DNA of 64,000 bases from Uranotaenia lowii (GCF_029784155.1 NC_073692.1:274517413-274581412); one strand, 5' to 3'. Shown: positions 1-11,992, counted from the first letter of the stretch. The notes: generated from the letters alone by a model not told the origin. Numbers and translations are program-made.

Positions 1-662
1 TGGTGATGTTTGTTCTCATTTCACAATTTATAGCAGACATAAGAAGAAAATTCTATAACTTTGTCTCAACGCTAATAACATTGCATACTAAAAGGCGCAA
101 TTTTTTATAATTAAGAGAAAATTAATTATTTTTGATCTTATCTTCAGACAATTGTTTGATAAATATTAGTTTTGGATAGATATGAGTAATTTCGTAATCA
201 GCAATCATAACGATCAATTCAGAAGAAGTATACGCCGTTTGGAAGGGGGATCAATTGTACCCAACTCTAGGGGATCAATTGTACCCATAATCAACATTTT
301 AGAAAACCTCTTTTGAAAAAAGGTGAGAGTTTTTCATTGCTTTGAAAATATGGCATCATGAAGTTGATTTTACGCTCATACGATTGATACATTGGAACAA
401 ATATTTGTTTCGTAATTTCCCCATGTAAGGAACATTTTAAAATGATGAAAAAAGATCTTCAAGTTACATTTTGTGAAATTTTTCAAACAAAGTTTAATTA
501 CTCGAACAATTGTTTTGTTAAAATTTTTTAAACTACACGCATTGTTATTTTGCTCATTTTCGCACATTTTTCTAGAACATTTGATCTTTGTAAGACATTC
601 CAGTTTCGAGATATAGCTAAGGAATCAAGTATCCCCAGGGATCAAGTATCCTCATTCTCCCC
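1..662 (-). mobile_element. TA-target MITE, family A, partial (cut by window edge)
   Basis: This is an inverted copy of the complete element at 48632-49603. The right-hand end here carries the terminal inverted repeat and is followed by TA, as expected for a TA target site. Words such as GATCAAGTATCC and GATCAATTGTACCC recur inside it (about 250-290 and 625-655). No open frame of note is present, so it is non-autonomous. Only about 660 of roughly 970 bp fall in the window. Confidence 0.8.
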
Positions 663-727
663 TACACTTTTTTTGTAATTTTTTTTTGTATGAACACATA
701 TAACTCAAGGAGTTCACTTTCATATTA

Positions 728-2003
728 AAGGGTGGTACGGTCAAAATTTGGTCAATATCAACTTGACGTATTTCTTTCAATTTTGCATTTAAAAAAAAAC
801 GTGAACACCCCTCATTTTGAAGGTGTGTGTGTGTAGAATGTTGCTCCTATTTTGATTTTGGAATTCACTCTTCAGTTGTCAAAATGCCGTCGAAAGAAGA
901 AAAGCAGCGTATCAAAATTTTGCTCGCGCATCGCGAAAATCCGAGCTACTTGCACGCAAAGCTGGCAAAATCGCTAAAAGTTGCCAAATCAACCGTTACA
1001 AATGTAATTAAAGTGTTTTGGGAACGTTTGTCGACAGCCAGGAAGTCTGGATCGGCGAAATCGAAAACCGGAAGCCGCTGAGACGAAAAAGAGAGTTTCC
1101 GGTAGTTTTAAGCGAAACCCTAACCTCTCTCTCCGAGATGCCGCAAATAAGCATCGAGCCAAAAAACGAGCCGGACTATCGACTTACAAGAAGGTCGTGA
1201 CTCCAAATCGCGATGCTAAACAAAATACGACGGCCAAAACGCGATCCCGGAGGCTGAACACGACGATGCTGACGAAGTTTGACTGCGTGGTAATGGACGA
1301 CGAAACCTACGTCAAAGCCGGCTACAAGCAGCTTCCAGGACAGGAGTTCTATACGGCAATAGGAAGGGGAAAGGTAGCAGATATTTTCAAGCACATGAAA
1401 CTGTTAAAGTTCGCGAAGAAATATCTGGTTTGGTAAGCCATCTGTACCTGTGGCTTGAAAAGCAGCATTTTCATAGCTTCCGGGACTGTCAACCAAGAAA
1501 TTTACGTGAAAGAGTGTTTGAATAAACGTCTGCTGCCTTTCCTGAAGAAACATGGTTGTTCCGTACTGTTTTGGCCGGATTTGGCATCTTGCCATTACGG
1601 TAAAAAGGCCATGGAGTGGTACGGCGCGCCGCCAACAACGTGCAGGTGGTTCCCAAGGACAAGAACCCTCCCAACACGTCAGAGCTCCGCCCAATTGAGA
1701 AATACTGGGCTGGTGTCAGGCGGAACCAAAAGAAGACCAAAAAAAAATGCTAAGGGCGAGCAGCAGTTCAAGACAAACTGGCTTTCTGCGGCGAAAAAGG
1801 TGGAAAAGGTGACTGTACAAAATCTGATGGCAGGGGTTAGCGTAAGGTCCGGCAACTCGGATTTGGAAAAGCGGAACTGAATATTTTTCCTGAATTTTAT
1901 ACAAATTAAACTTGAAAAAAAAAATTTGATTTGATTTTTTAAATAAACGATTTCACCGATTTACACGCGTTTCCCTTGACCAAATTTTGACCGTATCACC
2001 CTT
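728..2003 (+). mobile_element. mariner (DD37E type) copy 1
   Basis: The element is 1,276 bp and flanked by TA at 726-727 and 2004-2005. Its ends match the inverted repeat AAGGGTGATACGGTCAAAAT, with one change at the left end, and the repeat runs for about 28 bp. It is closely similar to copies at 11993-13265 and 31754-33055. Its transposase gene is broken, so it could move only with enzyme supplied by another copy. Confidence 0.93.
884..1880 (+). pseudogene. mariner DD37E transposase, frameshifted and stopped
   Basis: The cut-and-paste transposase would bind the inverted repeats and cleave at TA. The likely start is the ATG at 884 in a good context (CAAAATG), giving a protein beginning MPSKEE. 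The N-terminal helix-turn-helix is readable to about 1065. A run of lost bases near 1050-1060 then shifts the frame, and the reading resumes at about 1197 with the first catalytic aspartate in MDDETY. A CAA-to-TAA change gives a stop after YLVW near 1434. Part of the second helix-turn-helix is missing through the same 24 bp deletion seen in copy 2. Further shifts follow the second aspartate region (WPDLASCHYG). Confidence 0.9.
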
Positions 2004-2304
2004 TATACACTTTTTTAAGTCTTTTGTGTGTGAACACATATTACTAAAGGAGTTCACTTACATATTAAAGTTGCTTAGTATGGTTAAACAGACATCTTCC
2101 TTAACCCTTCATTTAATAAAGTAACAAATTTTTCATTATTTTTTGTATTTAAAAAGGTTAGAATAATTTTTATATTCTTTGTACGGAAATTTCAATTTTT
2201 TTTATTTATGAAAAAATTTCATAACTTTTTTGTTTGTTTCTCTGCTGAAAATAATACCGATGTTTGAAGGCAAACTTTGACATTTTCATGTTCTTAAATT
2301 AATC

Positions 2305-2640
2305 GTCCACATCGAACTTGCACTTGCCGCTGAAAATCTCCAACCCCGGAGTTAGCTTGATATCGACTTTTATATACGTTTCGTCGTGCATCACACAGCA
2401 GCCATATTTTATCAGCATCTTCACGTAGAGCTTCCGGCCTGAGTTTTAGCCGTCAATTGCTGCCGCTCATCGCGGTATGGGAAGTTCTGTACCTTGTATG
2501 TATGTAGTTCAGCTCTCTTCTTGGCATTCTGAACGTAGCTCTGCGACATATTTTTAGCCCAATCACGGCTTGAAACGTTGGAACTTGCTTCATCTGCTTC
2601 ACCCTTCCCTTCGTCTCTTTGATCTCCGGTCCCGATTTTT
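2305..2640 (-). pseudogene. Tc1/mariner transposase relic
   Basis: The minus strand reads a lysine-rich linker (QNAKKRAELHTYKVQ), a short gap, and then the first catalytic block MHDETYIKVDIKL followed by PGLEIFSGKCKF. This lines up with MDDETYVKADYKQLPGQEFY of the DD37E copies but is clearly older and from a different subfamily. The second aspartate and the glutamate region are absent. I cannot define its terminal repeats. Confidence 0.65.
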
Positions 2641-2720
2641 TTTAGCAATAAACGAGTCTTTTCTAATGAAATCGTTGATTTATTTTCTTTTTAATCTTAG
2701 TAACCAAAATTATCCAAGAA

Positions 2721-3537
2721 GGGATCCATAAATTACGTAACGCTCCTAGGAGGGGAGAAGTAATCTCAGGCGTTACGAATTGTGACATAGGGGAGGGGGG
2801 GAGGTATGCTCATCGTTACGTAACGATTTTTCCTTAAAAATTTCAGTTTACTAATCGCAGCTATTTTGATGTCATGCTATTTTTGAAGAATGACGAGCAA
2901 TCCAAAATCAGCAAAAAATTTGTAAGCTTAAACATGATTGAAACTGGTTTGTAATCTTTCTTCTTTTAAGATTCTGAGATATACTCGTTAAAAATGTGCA
3001 TTGAATATCCGAATTGAACATTTACTCAAATCTCAAATCAACCTCAAGACGGAAATTTGACTTTTTTTTCAATTGATTTAAATTAATTAATTGATTATTC
3101 CGACAAATATTGTTTAGTGGAGTATATTTTGCATAACGAGCTATGAGATCATCAGTAATCAAGCACAAAGCAACTCGTAATAATACAATCAATTTATTTT
3201 ATCAGAGAGTTCGTTAGAGAGTTATTATCAATGATTACTAAGAAGCGATTTGGATAGACATTAATTCCGTTTTGTAGAACGTTAATACATTTTATGTTTA
3301 AATCTATTTTGGGGATGAATAAACCATTTGGTTTAAAATCCTAAAAAAATTAAACCTATTTTGGATCTTCAAAAATCAGTTTTAAAAAACATGAGAAGAT
3401 CGGGGGGGGGGGGGGCTTAGTATCGTCGTTACATAATTTTCATATGGGGTACGTCAAAGCGTTACGATTTGTGACATACAGGGGGGGGGGAGGTGGTCAA
3501 AAAAGTGCATTTTTGCGTTACTTAATTGATGGATGCC
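2721..3537. mobile_element. non-autonomous repeat with GTTACGTAA-type inverted ends and poly-G tracts
   Basis: The left end starts GGGATCCATAAATTACG and the right end read backwards gives a close match (about 19 of 23). Next to both ends lie G-rich tracts followed by GTTACG words (2780-2830 and 3400-3500). The interior is AT-rich without coding capacity. Repeats of this look, with a G-run beside GTTACGTAA, are common in mosquito genomes, but I cannot name the family. A clear target duplication is not visible. Confidence 0.5.
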
Positions 3538-3540
3538 GCA

Positions 3541-3712
3541 TTATAGTCGTTTTACCATCTGTATTGCATTCGCGACTTAATCAACATTCCAGTTGGCAGA
3601 AATATATTGAAAAACTTATCCAGTACAACTGTGTTCGATATTTACTCTTGGGCTCGAATCCGCGGACATTGGCTCAGGAAGCAACTGACTTGTCAACTGA
3701 GCTATATCACAA
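3541..3712 (-). mobile_element. tRNA-derived SINE
   Basis: Read on the minus strand, the head contains a polymerase III A box (TAGCTCAGTTGAC) and about 40 bp later a B box (GGATTCGAGCCC), spaced as in a tRNA. It is followed by a non-tRNA body ending near 3541. A second copy with the same head and body lies at 51764-51945. The acceptor stem does not close as in a real tRNA, so this is a retroposon and not a tRNA gene. Confidence 0.75.
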
Positions 3713-4140
3713 GCTATTTTTCGTTTATTGTAAGAAAAATAAATTTCTACTTTATTCTTGGTACCTTCTATCGGCCAGAGTACACTTTTGTCAGTCAACA
3801 GTGGCTACATCAATATCTACTTGTTTTTGGTTCAATACTTCTCTTTCATAAGAAACTGAGGACAAACTAGTGGAATCAGCTGTTTCAATTTAAACAAAAC
3901 TTGATTATTTTTGAACCACTTTAAAACGTTTTTAATGGAATTTCTGCTGGAAAAATTTGATAACTGATGGAAACTGTGCCAAACTATTGTTTTCTGTCTC
4001 TCTTACATCGTAAATATCTCAAAACGTTAAAATTTTGAAAAAAATGATCTGATAGTACTTTTCACAGGCAACATCACGACATCATTTTGAATGTCCAATT
4101 ACTAGGAAACGAGCTGTTAGCAAAAGAAATGGTCCCATGT
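3713..4140 (+). repeat. interspersed repeat also found at 57388-58510
   Basis: About 400 bp here align by eye with 57388-57680 plus 58380-58510. Shared words include TTTCTACTTTATTCTT, ATCGGCCAG, ACTTCTCTTT and GAATGTCCAATTACTAG. A piece of it recurs in inverted orientation at about 4846-4915. In the 57 kb copy it lies inside a mariner, so it may be part of that transposon's interior rather than an independent element. Confidence 0.6.
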
Positions 4141-5990
4141 CTAAAAGATTAAGCTTTAGCACTTATAATTTCTAGCTATTTATTGATAAATTTATTTTAT
4201 CTCATCTACGGAATTGGCAAATCAGTTATTAAATCTTCCCAGTTCATGATGTATGGATTTTGTGCATATGATTTTGAAATAAAAAAAAAAGTTCTAGAAT
4301 ATTGTCAGTTTTCCGAACATTTTAATCTTTTTGAGGACATAGGGGAGATTTTGTAAGAAAAAAATGAAAATTAATTTCTGAACTTCTTGCAATATTTGAA
4401 TCTACTACACATAAAAACGTTAATTGTTTAAAATTTAAGAAAAATTATTATTATTTTAAACATTTTAGTAGGTTAATGAGCCACACACAGTTAACCATTT
4501 TTTTTGTTTTTGTTTGTTAGGAATTTGATCATCCAGCAACTTGTCTGACATGAATACAGGTTTCAAAATGGATTGATAAGGCATAGTTCATTTGGCCAGG
4601 CTTCGACCAGACCGATCTGAGCGCCATGTGAAAATTTTAAAACAACAGAAATTAGATCTTGCGTAATTCAAATTTCAGGCTGAAAAAGGGAACATGATTG
4701 ACTAAAATGAATTCCATGATTTATAATCTATCGATTCTGGATCATAAACATCAAAGATTTCGTCTCTTGATGAAAATATTTGCCGTAAAGTTCAAATGCC
4801 CCGGAAAAAATGCTGATAGCATTCAGTTTCATCTGGCCTAATCCCGACCATTTATAAATGGGACACTTTCTTTTGCTGGTAGCTAATTTCCTAGTTATCG
4901 ATCATACAAAATTTGGACAGCATTATGTTGCCTGTAAAAAAAACTATCCGGCCTATTTTTTTTTAATTTAAATATAAAAGCGTGTTTTTTTCAGATATAT
5001 AAGATGCTAGAGAAAAAAAAGTTATTTTGGACAGATGGCATCAAAATATATAATTATCAAATAGAGAGCTGGCGAACCCGTTGATCATTTAAAAAAAATT
5101 TATGTGCTTGATTATTGGAAACTATACACTGTAAACACTATTAAACATGTCCACAAAGCTCAACTCAGGCGTTAGAGTGAAGCACGGTTAAGAGTCATTA
5201 CGGAAGTCAAGGCTCATACTAGAATTTTTAATTTTTAACAAGTGAAAACCTAACTTTAGATCGCTGATCTGTCCCGTAAATTTTCTCCGAGACAATGAGA
5301 CCGGTCTGGTGGACAACAAAACTTGAGAAAACCCCTATTTTAAACAAGTTCCAGCAGTTGAATCCTATAACATTTCTGCTCGTGGCAAGGTCCCTTGCAG
5401 ATTAAAGTATGTACCATGTACTGGGGCTTAATGCAACACAGTCCTCAGATAATCATACCGTCCGTCATCATGAACGTCCGAAAAATATTTTTACACAAAC
5501 AGTGTTGATACAGGATAATAAGAACAATATAAAGTTTGTAGGTAATATCATTAGCCGATCCAACATACTGGGAACAGTTTTTGACGGCATCAAAAATTTA
5601 AAAAATTATACATTTATAGCACAATTTTATAATTTTCTAAAATAATCAAAAACTTGAAAAAACTTTCTTACGATGTGAGAAACTATGTCACCATTTTTTG
5701 ATTTTATTAAATGATAGCTTTATTTCTTATATTAAAATAAAAATTAAATAAGTGTTGTGATATACAAATATTGCATCTAACTCTGCTGTTGTATGTACAT
5801 ACCTCGTTTGACGGTTATTACTTGTTGTTTAGTAGAACAAAATGATTTGCCAACACTCTGCTCCTGTGAAAAAAACAACAATTTTTAAAACAAAACTTTG
5901 GTTTTCGCCTTTTTAAAAGCTTTTAAAAAATACTTTTGTATGTGTATTTCGCTACTTAACTAACCGATTTCACTTTAAGTTCAATCTCAT
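4141..5990. other. AT-rich stretch, no gene recognised
   Basis: I see only short open frames starting at non-ATG codons or lacking any familiar motif. The one structured item is the inverted fragment of the 3713-4140 repeat at about 4846-4915. The stretch is probably decayed transposon sequence. Confidence 0.5.
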
Positions 5991-5994
5991 GTTG

Positions 5995-6166
5995 GCTTTG
6001 CCAGTAGACATTCCAGTAAAAATGGCACCAAAATATTCAAATTTTGTTCATTTCAAGCCAGCTGAATCCACCAAATTGCACTCAGTTTTTTTTAAAGAGA
6101 AATATTGGGCCAAAACCAAGCGGAAATTGAAGGAGGAGGATTCGGCCAACCAAAACACAGATTAAA
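5995..6166 (+). pseudogene. mariner transposase C-terminal fragment
   Basis: Across two frames the sequence reads NPPNCTQF and then KEKYWAKTKRKLKEED. This matches the block around the catalytic glutamate (NPP-PQFRPI-K-WA) in the 57 kb mariner and in the DD37E copies. The glutamate block itself is damaged by a frameshift. Nothing upstream can be joined to it with confidence. Confidence 0.55.
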
Positions 6167-6255
6167 CGGAGTATAAGTGGGAAAATCTTATCAATATATT
6201 TCGTAACTGTCCCATTTTAAAATAAACTAAGCTTTTTATGGCGCTTTTCAATATA

Positions 6256-7095
6256 AGGTAAACCGGGGTAAGTGCAAATGGATTTCGCCATAATTCAACT
6301 TTCCCATGTCCTAGAAAAATATGTTTATCTTTAAAAATAATCATTAATCGTTCGTTGCATCACTATAATAGTTCTGAACAAATTCCCGTTGAAATTTTTT
6401 TTTTTTAAATTGATGAAAAGTAACGGTACGTTTGTGAAATAAAATCTAAATTTGCACTTGTCCCGTTTAGGAGCAATGCATTTTTCCAACTAATTCACAG
6501 ATGTGTCAATGTATCGGTCCTAAAATGAATTTAATACGTGTTCCGGTATGTTTTATCTTTTTTTATTGATGCATTCGCTGTTTTCCTGCTATTTTAATTA
6601 CTTTCTGGGACTTGATTTTTGCTTACAGTAGTTTAACGGAATATCCGATTCAGATACAACACTTTAAATTTTCTGAAACGACTGATGTAACATGGTTTAA
6701 AGGTACGTTTGCACTTAACCCGGCAGTGTCGTATGCACTTGCTCCGTAGTGTGGGTTGAATAGAGTGAATATTATTTGCAAAACTTTTAGGATGTATTGG
6801 AAATTTATTATAAATTTTCTGCTTTCACTTGAAAACCAGTCCCAAACACTCACCTTTCAACGATAAATCGGATTTGATTCCCCTTTTTTGTTGTCAAAAC
6901 ATGCAAAACTAAAACACACTTTTCATGTCTAGTGCTTGAATTCGTTTGTTATCAAACAGTGCAGTGTGTTAAGTGAAAAACTTAAAGAAAGTTTAGTTTA
7001 TGTATGTCAGATTGTTTGTTTGGGCCTAAACAACAATTTCTAGAAGAAGAAATTTTTTTTTTAATTTTTTTTTAAATTTGTGCCCCGGTGTACCT
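6256..7095. mobile_element. TA-target MITE, family B (GTGCAAAT words)
   Basis: The left end AGGTAAACCGGGG and the right end (AGGTACACCGGGG when reversed) form an inverted repeat flanked by TA at 6254-6255 and 7096-7097. The 840 bp interior has no transposase. The word GTGCAAA or its complement TTTGCACTT recurs next to a CCCG or CCGG block at about 6272, 6451, 6709 and 6734. Two further GTGCAAAT words lie just outside at 7233 and 7256, so the true right boundary could be longer. Confidence 0.7.
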
Positions 7096-7097
7096 TA

Positions 7098-9620
7098 ATA
7101 TTACATTTGGGACGCCGTTTTTTCACATTTTGTACTACCATGTTACCAAATGTTCTATTTGATAGCAGGTTTCCGAAGTACAACAAAAATCTAAGGATTA
7201 TTGTTTTAAAAAATTGTTGCCATCAAATTAAGATACCTAAGTGCAAATCCTTTAGACAGAAAAAGTGCAAATATTCAGAAATAAAACATTGACCAGGTGA
7301 CCTCACCGAATATTTCACCTACTCGGAAGAACGGCCTAGAATTTAAATTTACCTATGTAATTTTGAAGTAAAGTGGAAAGTTTGAAATCCAATTAAGATT
7401 ATTTAATTGATTATTCAGCTTTGCGCGGTCGGTTGGCGGTTACTACTTAGAAGAGCACGGCGCTGGGAATATAAAAAAAAACTTCCCTTCGAGATACTGC
7501 GGAGTCGTTTGCACTTTTTTTACATTTATTCATTCATTCATTCGATATGGAAACCGGACTCCTCTTCTTTGGCAATCCCAGAAATGGAGTAGCGAAACAG
7601 TTCAAATTCTCATTATAATCGTCGTCCGAGAGGAGGGAAATCGTCTGTTTGCCTGCTGGGAAAGGTTTTGCAGATCTAATAACTGAACGGTGTCCCGAGT
7701 TGCTCGCTTGCATGAGGGAGGAAGGGAAGGATGCTTTATTATGCATCTCAAAAAATAAACTGGAAAGTTGTCACCAGACTAAACATGGATCGGTCCCGGA
7801 ACACCGCTCTTTGGTGGACGCGCACCGCTGCTATCCTGAATGAACAGAAGCAGCAGCAGCATATGAATGGCAAATGAAGGCCCTTTAAAGTTGGAAACTG
7901 AGCGATTCACTCCCGTGGGAACTTCCAAGGTGATGTCGCAGTTACCTCCTTCCGAATTCGCTTCTACTTATTTAAAATATTCGAATGATTGCGTTATCAA
8001 ATTTGATTTTTTGGATCATTTAAACTTTTTTTTTAAATTAAATCAAAGTATGTATTATTTTCAATGATTAAACAAACACATGGTATAACGCTTTCAAACC
8101 AACGAAATCGCTTGTCTTCTTTAAAAAAAACATTTAATTGATTGATAAGGAAATCGATTTGAAAATTCTTCAACTTCTTATGTATAGATAGGAAAGTTAT
8201 AAATTCTTCACCCAGTCTTAGTACCAATATTAATAATTTCGAACTGTTTGGCCTAAGCAAACATGATAGTTAGCACATGGTGAACTAGCAACAAACATTT
8301 GTATCTAGAGGGTTGAAAGCCCTACGAAAGTGAACCAGAGATATTATGCTGATTCCAATAGGAAACCACTTGCCGCACCCTCATCTAGATATTTACGGCA
8401 GCAATTGAGGAGCAGCACGATTATAATGATTAATATTTTATGATTATTATTTTATTCGCATCCGAGACAGAGCCAATTACAAGCGAACTGAACGCATAGC
8501 TAAATGCTTTTGGATGGTCGAGTGACCATAAGCGACAGCATCAACTGCTCACCAAGAACACAGACAACAGTACAAATAATCCAAATGTAAGTTTGGAAAA
8601 TTGAAAAACAATAGACATAAAATTTAAAAATTCAAAAAATGTTCAATTTTAATTATTTATGATTTGATAAGTGATTCATACTTACCTTCAAAAGTATGAA
8701 ACACTTTTTAAATCTACAGCAAAAAAAACCTACAAACAGTACCATCTCAACCAATGGTCAGAAAATCAATCAAAATAAACACTCAGGATACGTTTCTTAT
8801 TTGAAACATTCTGACTGTATAATAGGAAAGCGCCTCTCGCAACTGCTTCGCCCGACTGGTATGCAATCTCGATCAGCGCTCCACTCAGCTATGCAAACCG
8901 AGTCGCATCATTCAGAATCATCGATTTTGCAAACATCGCATATCAGAGATGAGGGAGATACAAACTGATCCATTCTGAATGTCACTCACTCAGTATCCGC
9001 CTGGTTTTTTTGAAATCGAAAACACGGCGGAAGTGAACATCTTTCCCTCACAAAGACAACTACAATTTGATTTTATTCTTACTGGTGTAAAAAACGCTGT
9101 AAATTCAAATAAATTTATTAATTGGCTATGTTTAAAAACAAACAACATTTGCTAATGATCGGTTGAATGTATCACTCACTCACTTCCTGAACCATTCACT
9201 CCTGATCCTAGACAAACATGATTCGCCATATGCATCGCTCTTTGGTGAGATTCCAATTGGATGATAGTGCTGCACTGTTTTGACAGCAAGCATCGTGCGA
9301 GGTGATCTATATGTTAGCGATGAATAGAACGAACGATGATCGGATAGGTCCAGTAGCAATCAATAACAAAACCCGATCGCTATTCGTTCAGTTGCGAAGT
9401 GCAATCAGGAACATTCATTGAAAATGAGTGATATTCGGACCACTGATCTCAACTCTAAGTACGACTTGTTCACTTGAAAATGGATTGTTGTTTACCATTT
9501 CGATTCTACCAATAATATGAAGTGTTATTTGTTATTTATTTCTGATCAACGGATCACACGTTGATCCCAATGATTACTTAAAATTAAAGTTAAAAACAAA
9601 ACCTTTAAATCTAACTTTGG
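7098..9620. other. mixed stretch with GC-richer islands, no gene recognised
   Basis: The parts at about 7420-7930 and 8820-9000 are less AT-rich than their surroundings and look single-copy. The open frames there begin at non-ATG codons and show no known domain. The segment 9150-9480 has CACTCACT and GATCGG words but no clear ends. It may be unique intergenic or intronic sequence. Confidence 0.4.
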
Positions 9621-9625
9621 GGATC

Positions 9626-10045
9626 TCAAGGCCTCACTGTTCCGTCTGTCGGCAGCTCCGAGGCTCGGGATTCTAGCTGTTCAACGTATGCCCTTTTCAC
9701 CCCTGGATTCTCTAACCGGCGGACGTCGTATCGACACCCGACTTTCTCCTCGCGCCGTTGGACACGCGCAATTCTCAGTCGTATCTCGCCAAGGACGAGG
9801 TGATGGTCAGATGCAATGTCTGCGCTTCGTTTGTTGCGGACATCAAGAAGGCTCCCTCTCCATTTTCGACTGATGCAGATGTGGTCAATTTGATTCTCTG
9901 TTCGGCCATCTCGGGATACCCAAGTGACCTTATGTGCTGGTCGATGGGGGAAGAGCGAACCACCGATCACCGTGTTGTTGTTGCCACAAAATTGTACAAA
10001 CAGCTCTCCGTTTTCGCTCATCTGTCCTGAGCCATAGCGCCCCAT
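9626..10045 (-). pseudogene. RTE-type LINE, endonuclease C-terminal fragment
   Basis: The 139-codon open frame encodes the end of an apurinic-like endonuclease domain of an RTE-group non-LTR retrotransposon. Visible blocks are GGSLFPHRPAHKVTWVS, TENQIDHICIS and SADIASDHHLVLGEIRLR, where SDHH is the conserved C-terminal endonuclease motif. The same blocks occur at 22600-22850 and 33600-33900. Neither the N-terminal endonuclease half nor the reverse transcriptase is present, so this is an isolated fragment. The frame remains open, which suggests moderate age. Confidence 0.85.
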
Positions 10046-10653
10046 GATGCGCTCAAAGTAGAAGTCAAATTTCGTTATCTGACGCCACCCAAGACGAAGA
10101 CTTCCGCTGATCTTTAAAATGCTGTAAATGTTTGAAAAAGTTATAAAAATTTGGAGCGATTTTCAGTGATTTACAGAATTTTTAAGTAGAGCGGAAACCG
10201 TCATCTTTGATTCCAACATGGCGTCAGAAAGCGAAATTTGACTTCCACTCGTTTAGCCCTTTCATCTTATACGCTTACAGTGGGAGTTTCATACAATTTT
10301 AAGTGATTAACAGCATTTTGAAGTGCAGTGGAATCCACCATATTGGTTTCAAAACGGCGTCAGATAGCGAAACTTGACTTCTTCTAGCCTTTTCACCCAA
10401 TATTGTTGATGTTTCATGTTATTTTTAGTCATTTACAGAATTTTAAGTTCAGAAAAAGCCGTCATCTTGAATCAGATAGTGGCGTCAGATAGTGAAATTA
10501 GACTTATTTTAGTTTAACCCTTTCAACTTATACCCATATAATGGGGGTTTCAAGCAATTATCAATTATATAAAGTTTTGAAAAAAAGCCAAGCCACTATT
10601 TTGGATTTCAAGATAGCGTCAGATAGCTTGTAAAGTCTTTTCACCAAACACCC

Positions 10654-11204
10654 TTAGTGTTCTTAGTTCAGTAGTTAGTCTCTTAATTTTTAAATATCAT
10701 TTGGATCAATATATGATCTGTTGATTTAATAATAATAATAATAATGTATTATTATTATCGCATGTAACGAATGCGAAGATAACAAACTGAGAAGACTTAA
10801 ACATCGATAGATGCGTTTCTGAGTTAAAGGGAGCTTATCTGAGCGATCACATACCATCTTTTTTGTTCGTCCGCACTACAAGTTCTCGCTTGTGGGGCGG
10901 ACCACGCTAAGCCTACTAATGTGTGGTGGTAGATGCAACTCTATCTGTATCTACCACTTCATAGTAGTAGGCTCGTGAGGAACAAAAATTTGGTATGTGA
11001 TGGTAATGCTTCTAGACAAATTCTACCCGCTCATTTTCACCATCTTTCATTTCTTCTAACCTTCTATCCATCTATATAAAAATTTCATAATCTTTAGATG
11101 TCCCTACTAAAAAGGACATCACTTTTCACCGCTAGGCCGATAAATCAAAAGTAACAAACAAAAATTACGGTGGTTAATCTCTTCATAAAAAAAAAAAAAT
11201 AAAT
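10654..11204 (+). mobile_element. SINE-like retroposon with A-rich tail
   Basis: This 551 bp insert ends in a long A run and is flanked by the 8 bp direct repeat AAACACCC (10646-10653 and 11205-11212). Removing it rejoins the surrounding tandem repeat unit. These are hallmarks of LINE-driven retroposition. I see no open frame, and only a weak A-box-like word (TAGTTCAGTAG) near the start. It could be a SINE or the 3' end of an unrecognised LINE. Confidence 0.7.
10846..11002. other. branched palindrome (predicted multi-stem fold)
   Basis: An outer stem pairs ATCACATACC and TTTTGTTC on the left with GAACAAAA and GGTATGTGAT on the right. It encloses two side arms. The first pairs GTCCGC with GCGGAC and, inside that, ACAAG with CTTGT. 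The second pairs AGCCTACTA with TAGTAGGCT and GTGGTAGAT with ATCTACCAC around symmetric 7-base internal loops. It lies inside the retroposon. Confidence 0.8.
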
Positions 11205-11640
11205 AAACACCCATATTATAGTGCTTCCATTGGATTGTCAGCGATTTACTGCACTTTAAACTGAAGTGGAAGCCGCCAATTCGACTTTATGTTGTTTAGT
11301 ACTTTTACCCAATACTATATATTGTGAGGGTTTCAAGCTAGTATCAGTAATAAACAGTCTTGAAAATAAAATATTTAAAGATGGTGTAAGATTACGAAAT
11401 TCTACTTGAATTCGTTGAGCCCTTTCACCCAATACTTACCCATATCGTGGATGTTTCAGGAGATTTTCAGTCACTTAAAGATTTGAAAAGAGAAAAGACC
11501 TTCTTCGATTAATGATGACGTCAAGCGAAAATTTATTTCTTCTACTTCTTTCTCTTTCACTCCAAACTCATATTGTAAAGATATTAATACCACTTTCGGC
11601 GATTTCAAGTATTTCAAAGATTTTTATTGTTTCTTTTAAC

Positions 11641-11990
11641 TGAAAAACAACACACATGACTTATCAAAAATGTTTAAAAATGGGATTTCCCATTCAAATA
11701 TGTGCAATCTAACCTGAGCGTGTCCTGTTTTGACATCTTGATCGAGATCTGTCACCTAATTTTATCATGGTTTGAAAATTAAGCACTGCTTGATTTTATA
11801 AAATATGCAGAAAAAAGCATGGAACAAACTTCTTAGATTATGTTTTGTTGGAGTTTTAAGAAAGCATTCAGAACTCTTTTTAAACATCTTTAACAGTATA
11901 TATAGTAAAAGCTTCATGAGCGTTTTCTGAACTCCTTGAAAACAAATGATTGAATGAACCATAATGAAACAGTCATTAATAAAATCAAAA
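11641..11990. other. AT-rich spacer, nothing recognised
   Basis: There are no open frames with motifs and no repeat ends that I can place. The TA at 11991-11992 is the target of mariner copy 2. Confidence 0.4.
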
Positions 11991-11992
11991 TA

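Larger units (their letters stand above)
663..2070. repeat. ~65 bp tandem dimer split by mariner copy 1
   Basis: The segment 691-730, which includes the word TGAACACATA and ends in CATATTAAAG, recurs at 2031-2070 with a few changes. The T-rich stretches before each copy also match. Removing the mariner and one TA leaves two adjacent units of about 62-65 bp, so the transposon landed at the junction of a pre-existing tandem duplication. Confidence 0.6.
10090..11640. repeat. degenerate ~132 bp tandem repeat, interrupted
   Basis: The core GCGTCAGATAGCGAAA recurs at about 10221, 10357, 10482 and 10616, giving spacings of 136, 125 and 134 bp. Each unit also carries a CCCTTTCA-ACTTATACCC segment and a CAGTGATTTACAG-like segment. 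Units resume at about 11213-11640 after the retroposon at 10654-11204. Divergence between units is high, so the array is old. Confidence 0.65.

Noticed and set aside
3650..3712. Possible tRNA gene on the minus strand (also at 51880-51945, 17870-17945 and 30385-30455)
   Set aside because: A and B boxes are present but the acceptor and other arms do not pair and a shared non-tRNA body follows, so these are SINEs.
7649..7843. 64-codon frame in a GC-richer segment
   Set aside because: The frame starts at TTG rather than ATG, and the product has no recognised feature.
10862..10985. Self-cleaving ribozyme (hammerhead or HDV type)
   Set aside because: The stems are striking, but I do not find the conserved hammerhead core (CTGATGA with GAAA) or a convincing double pseudoknot.
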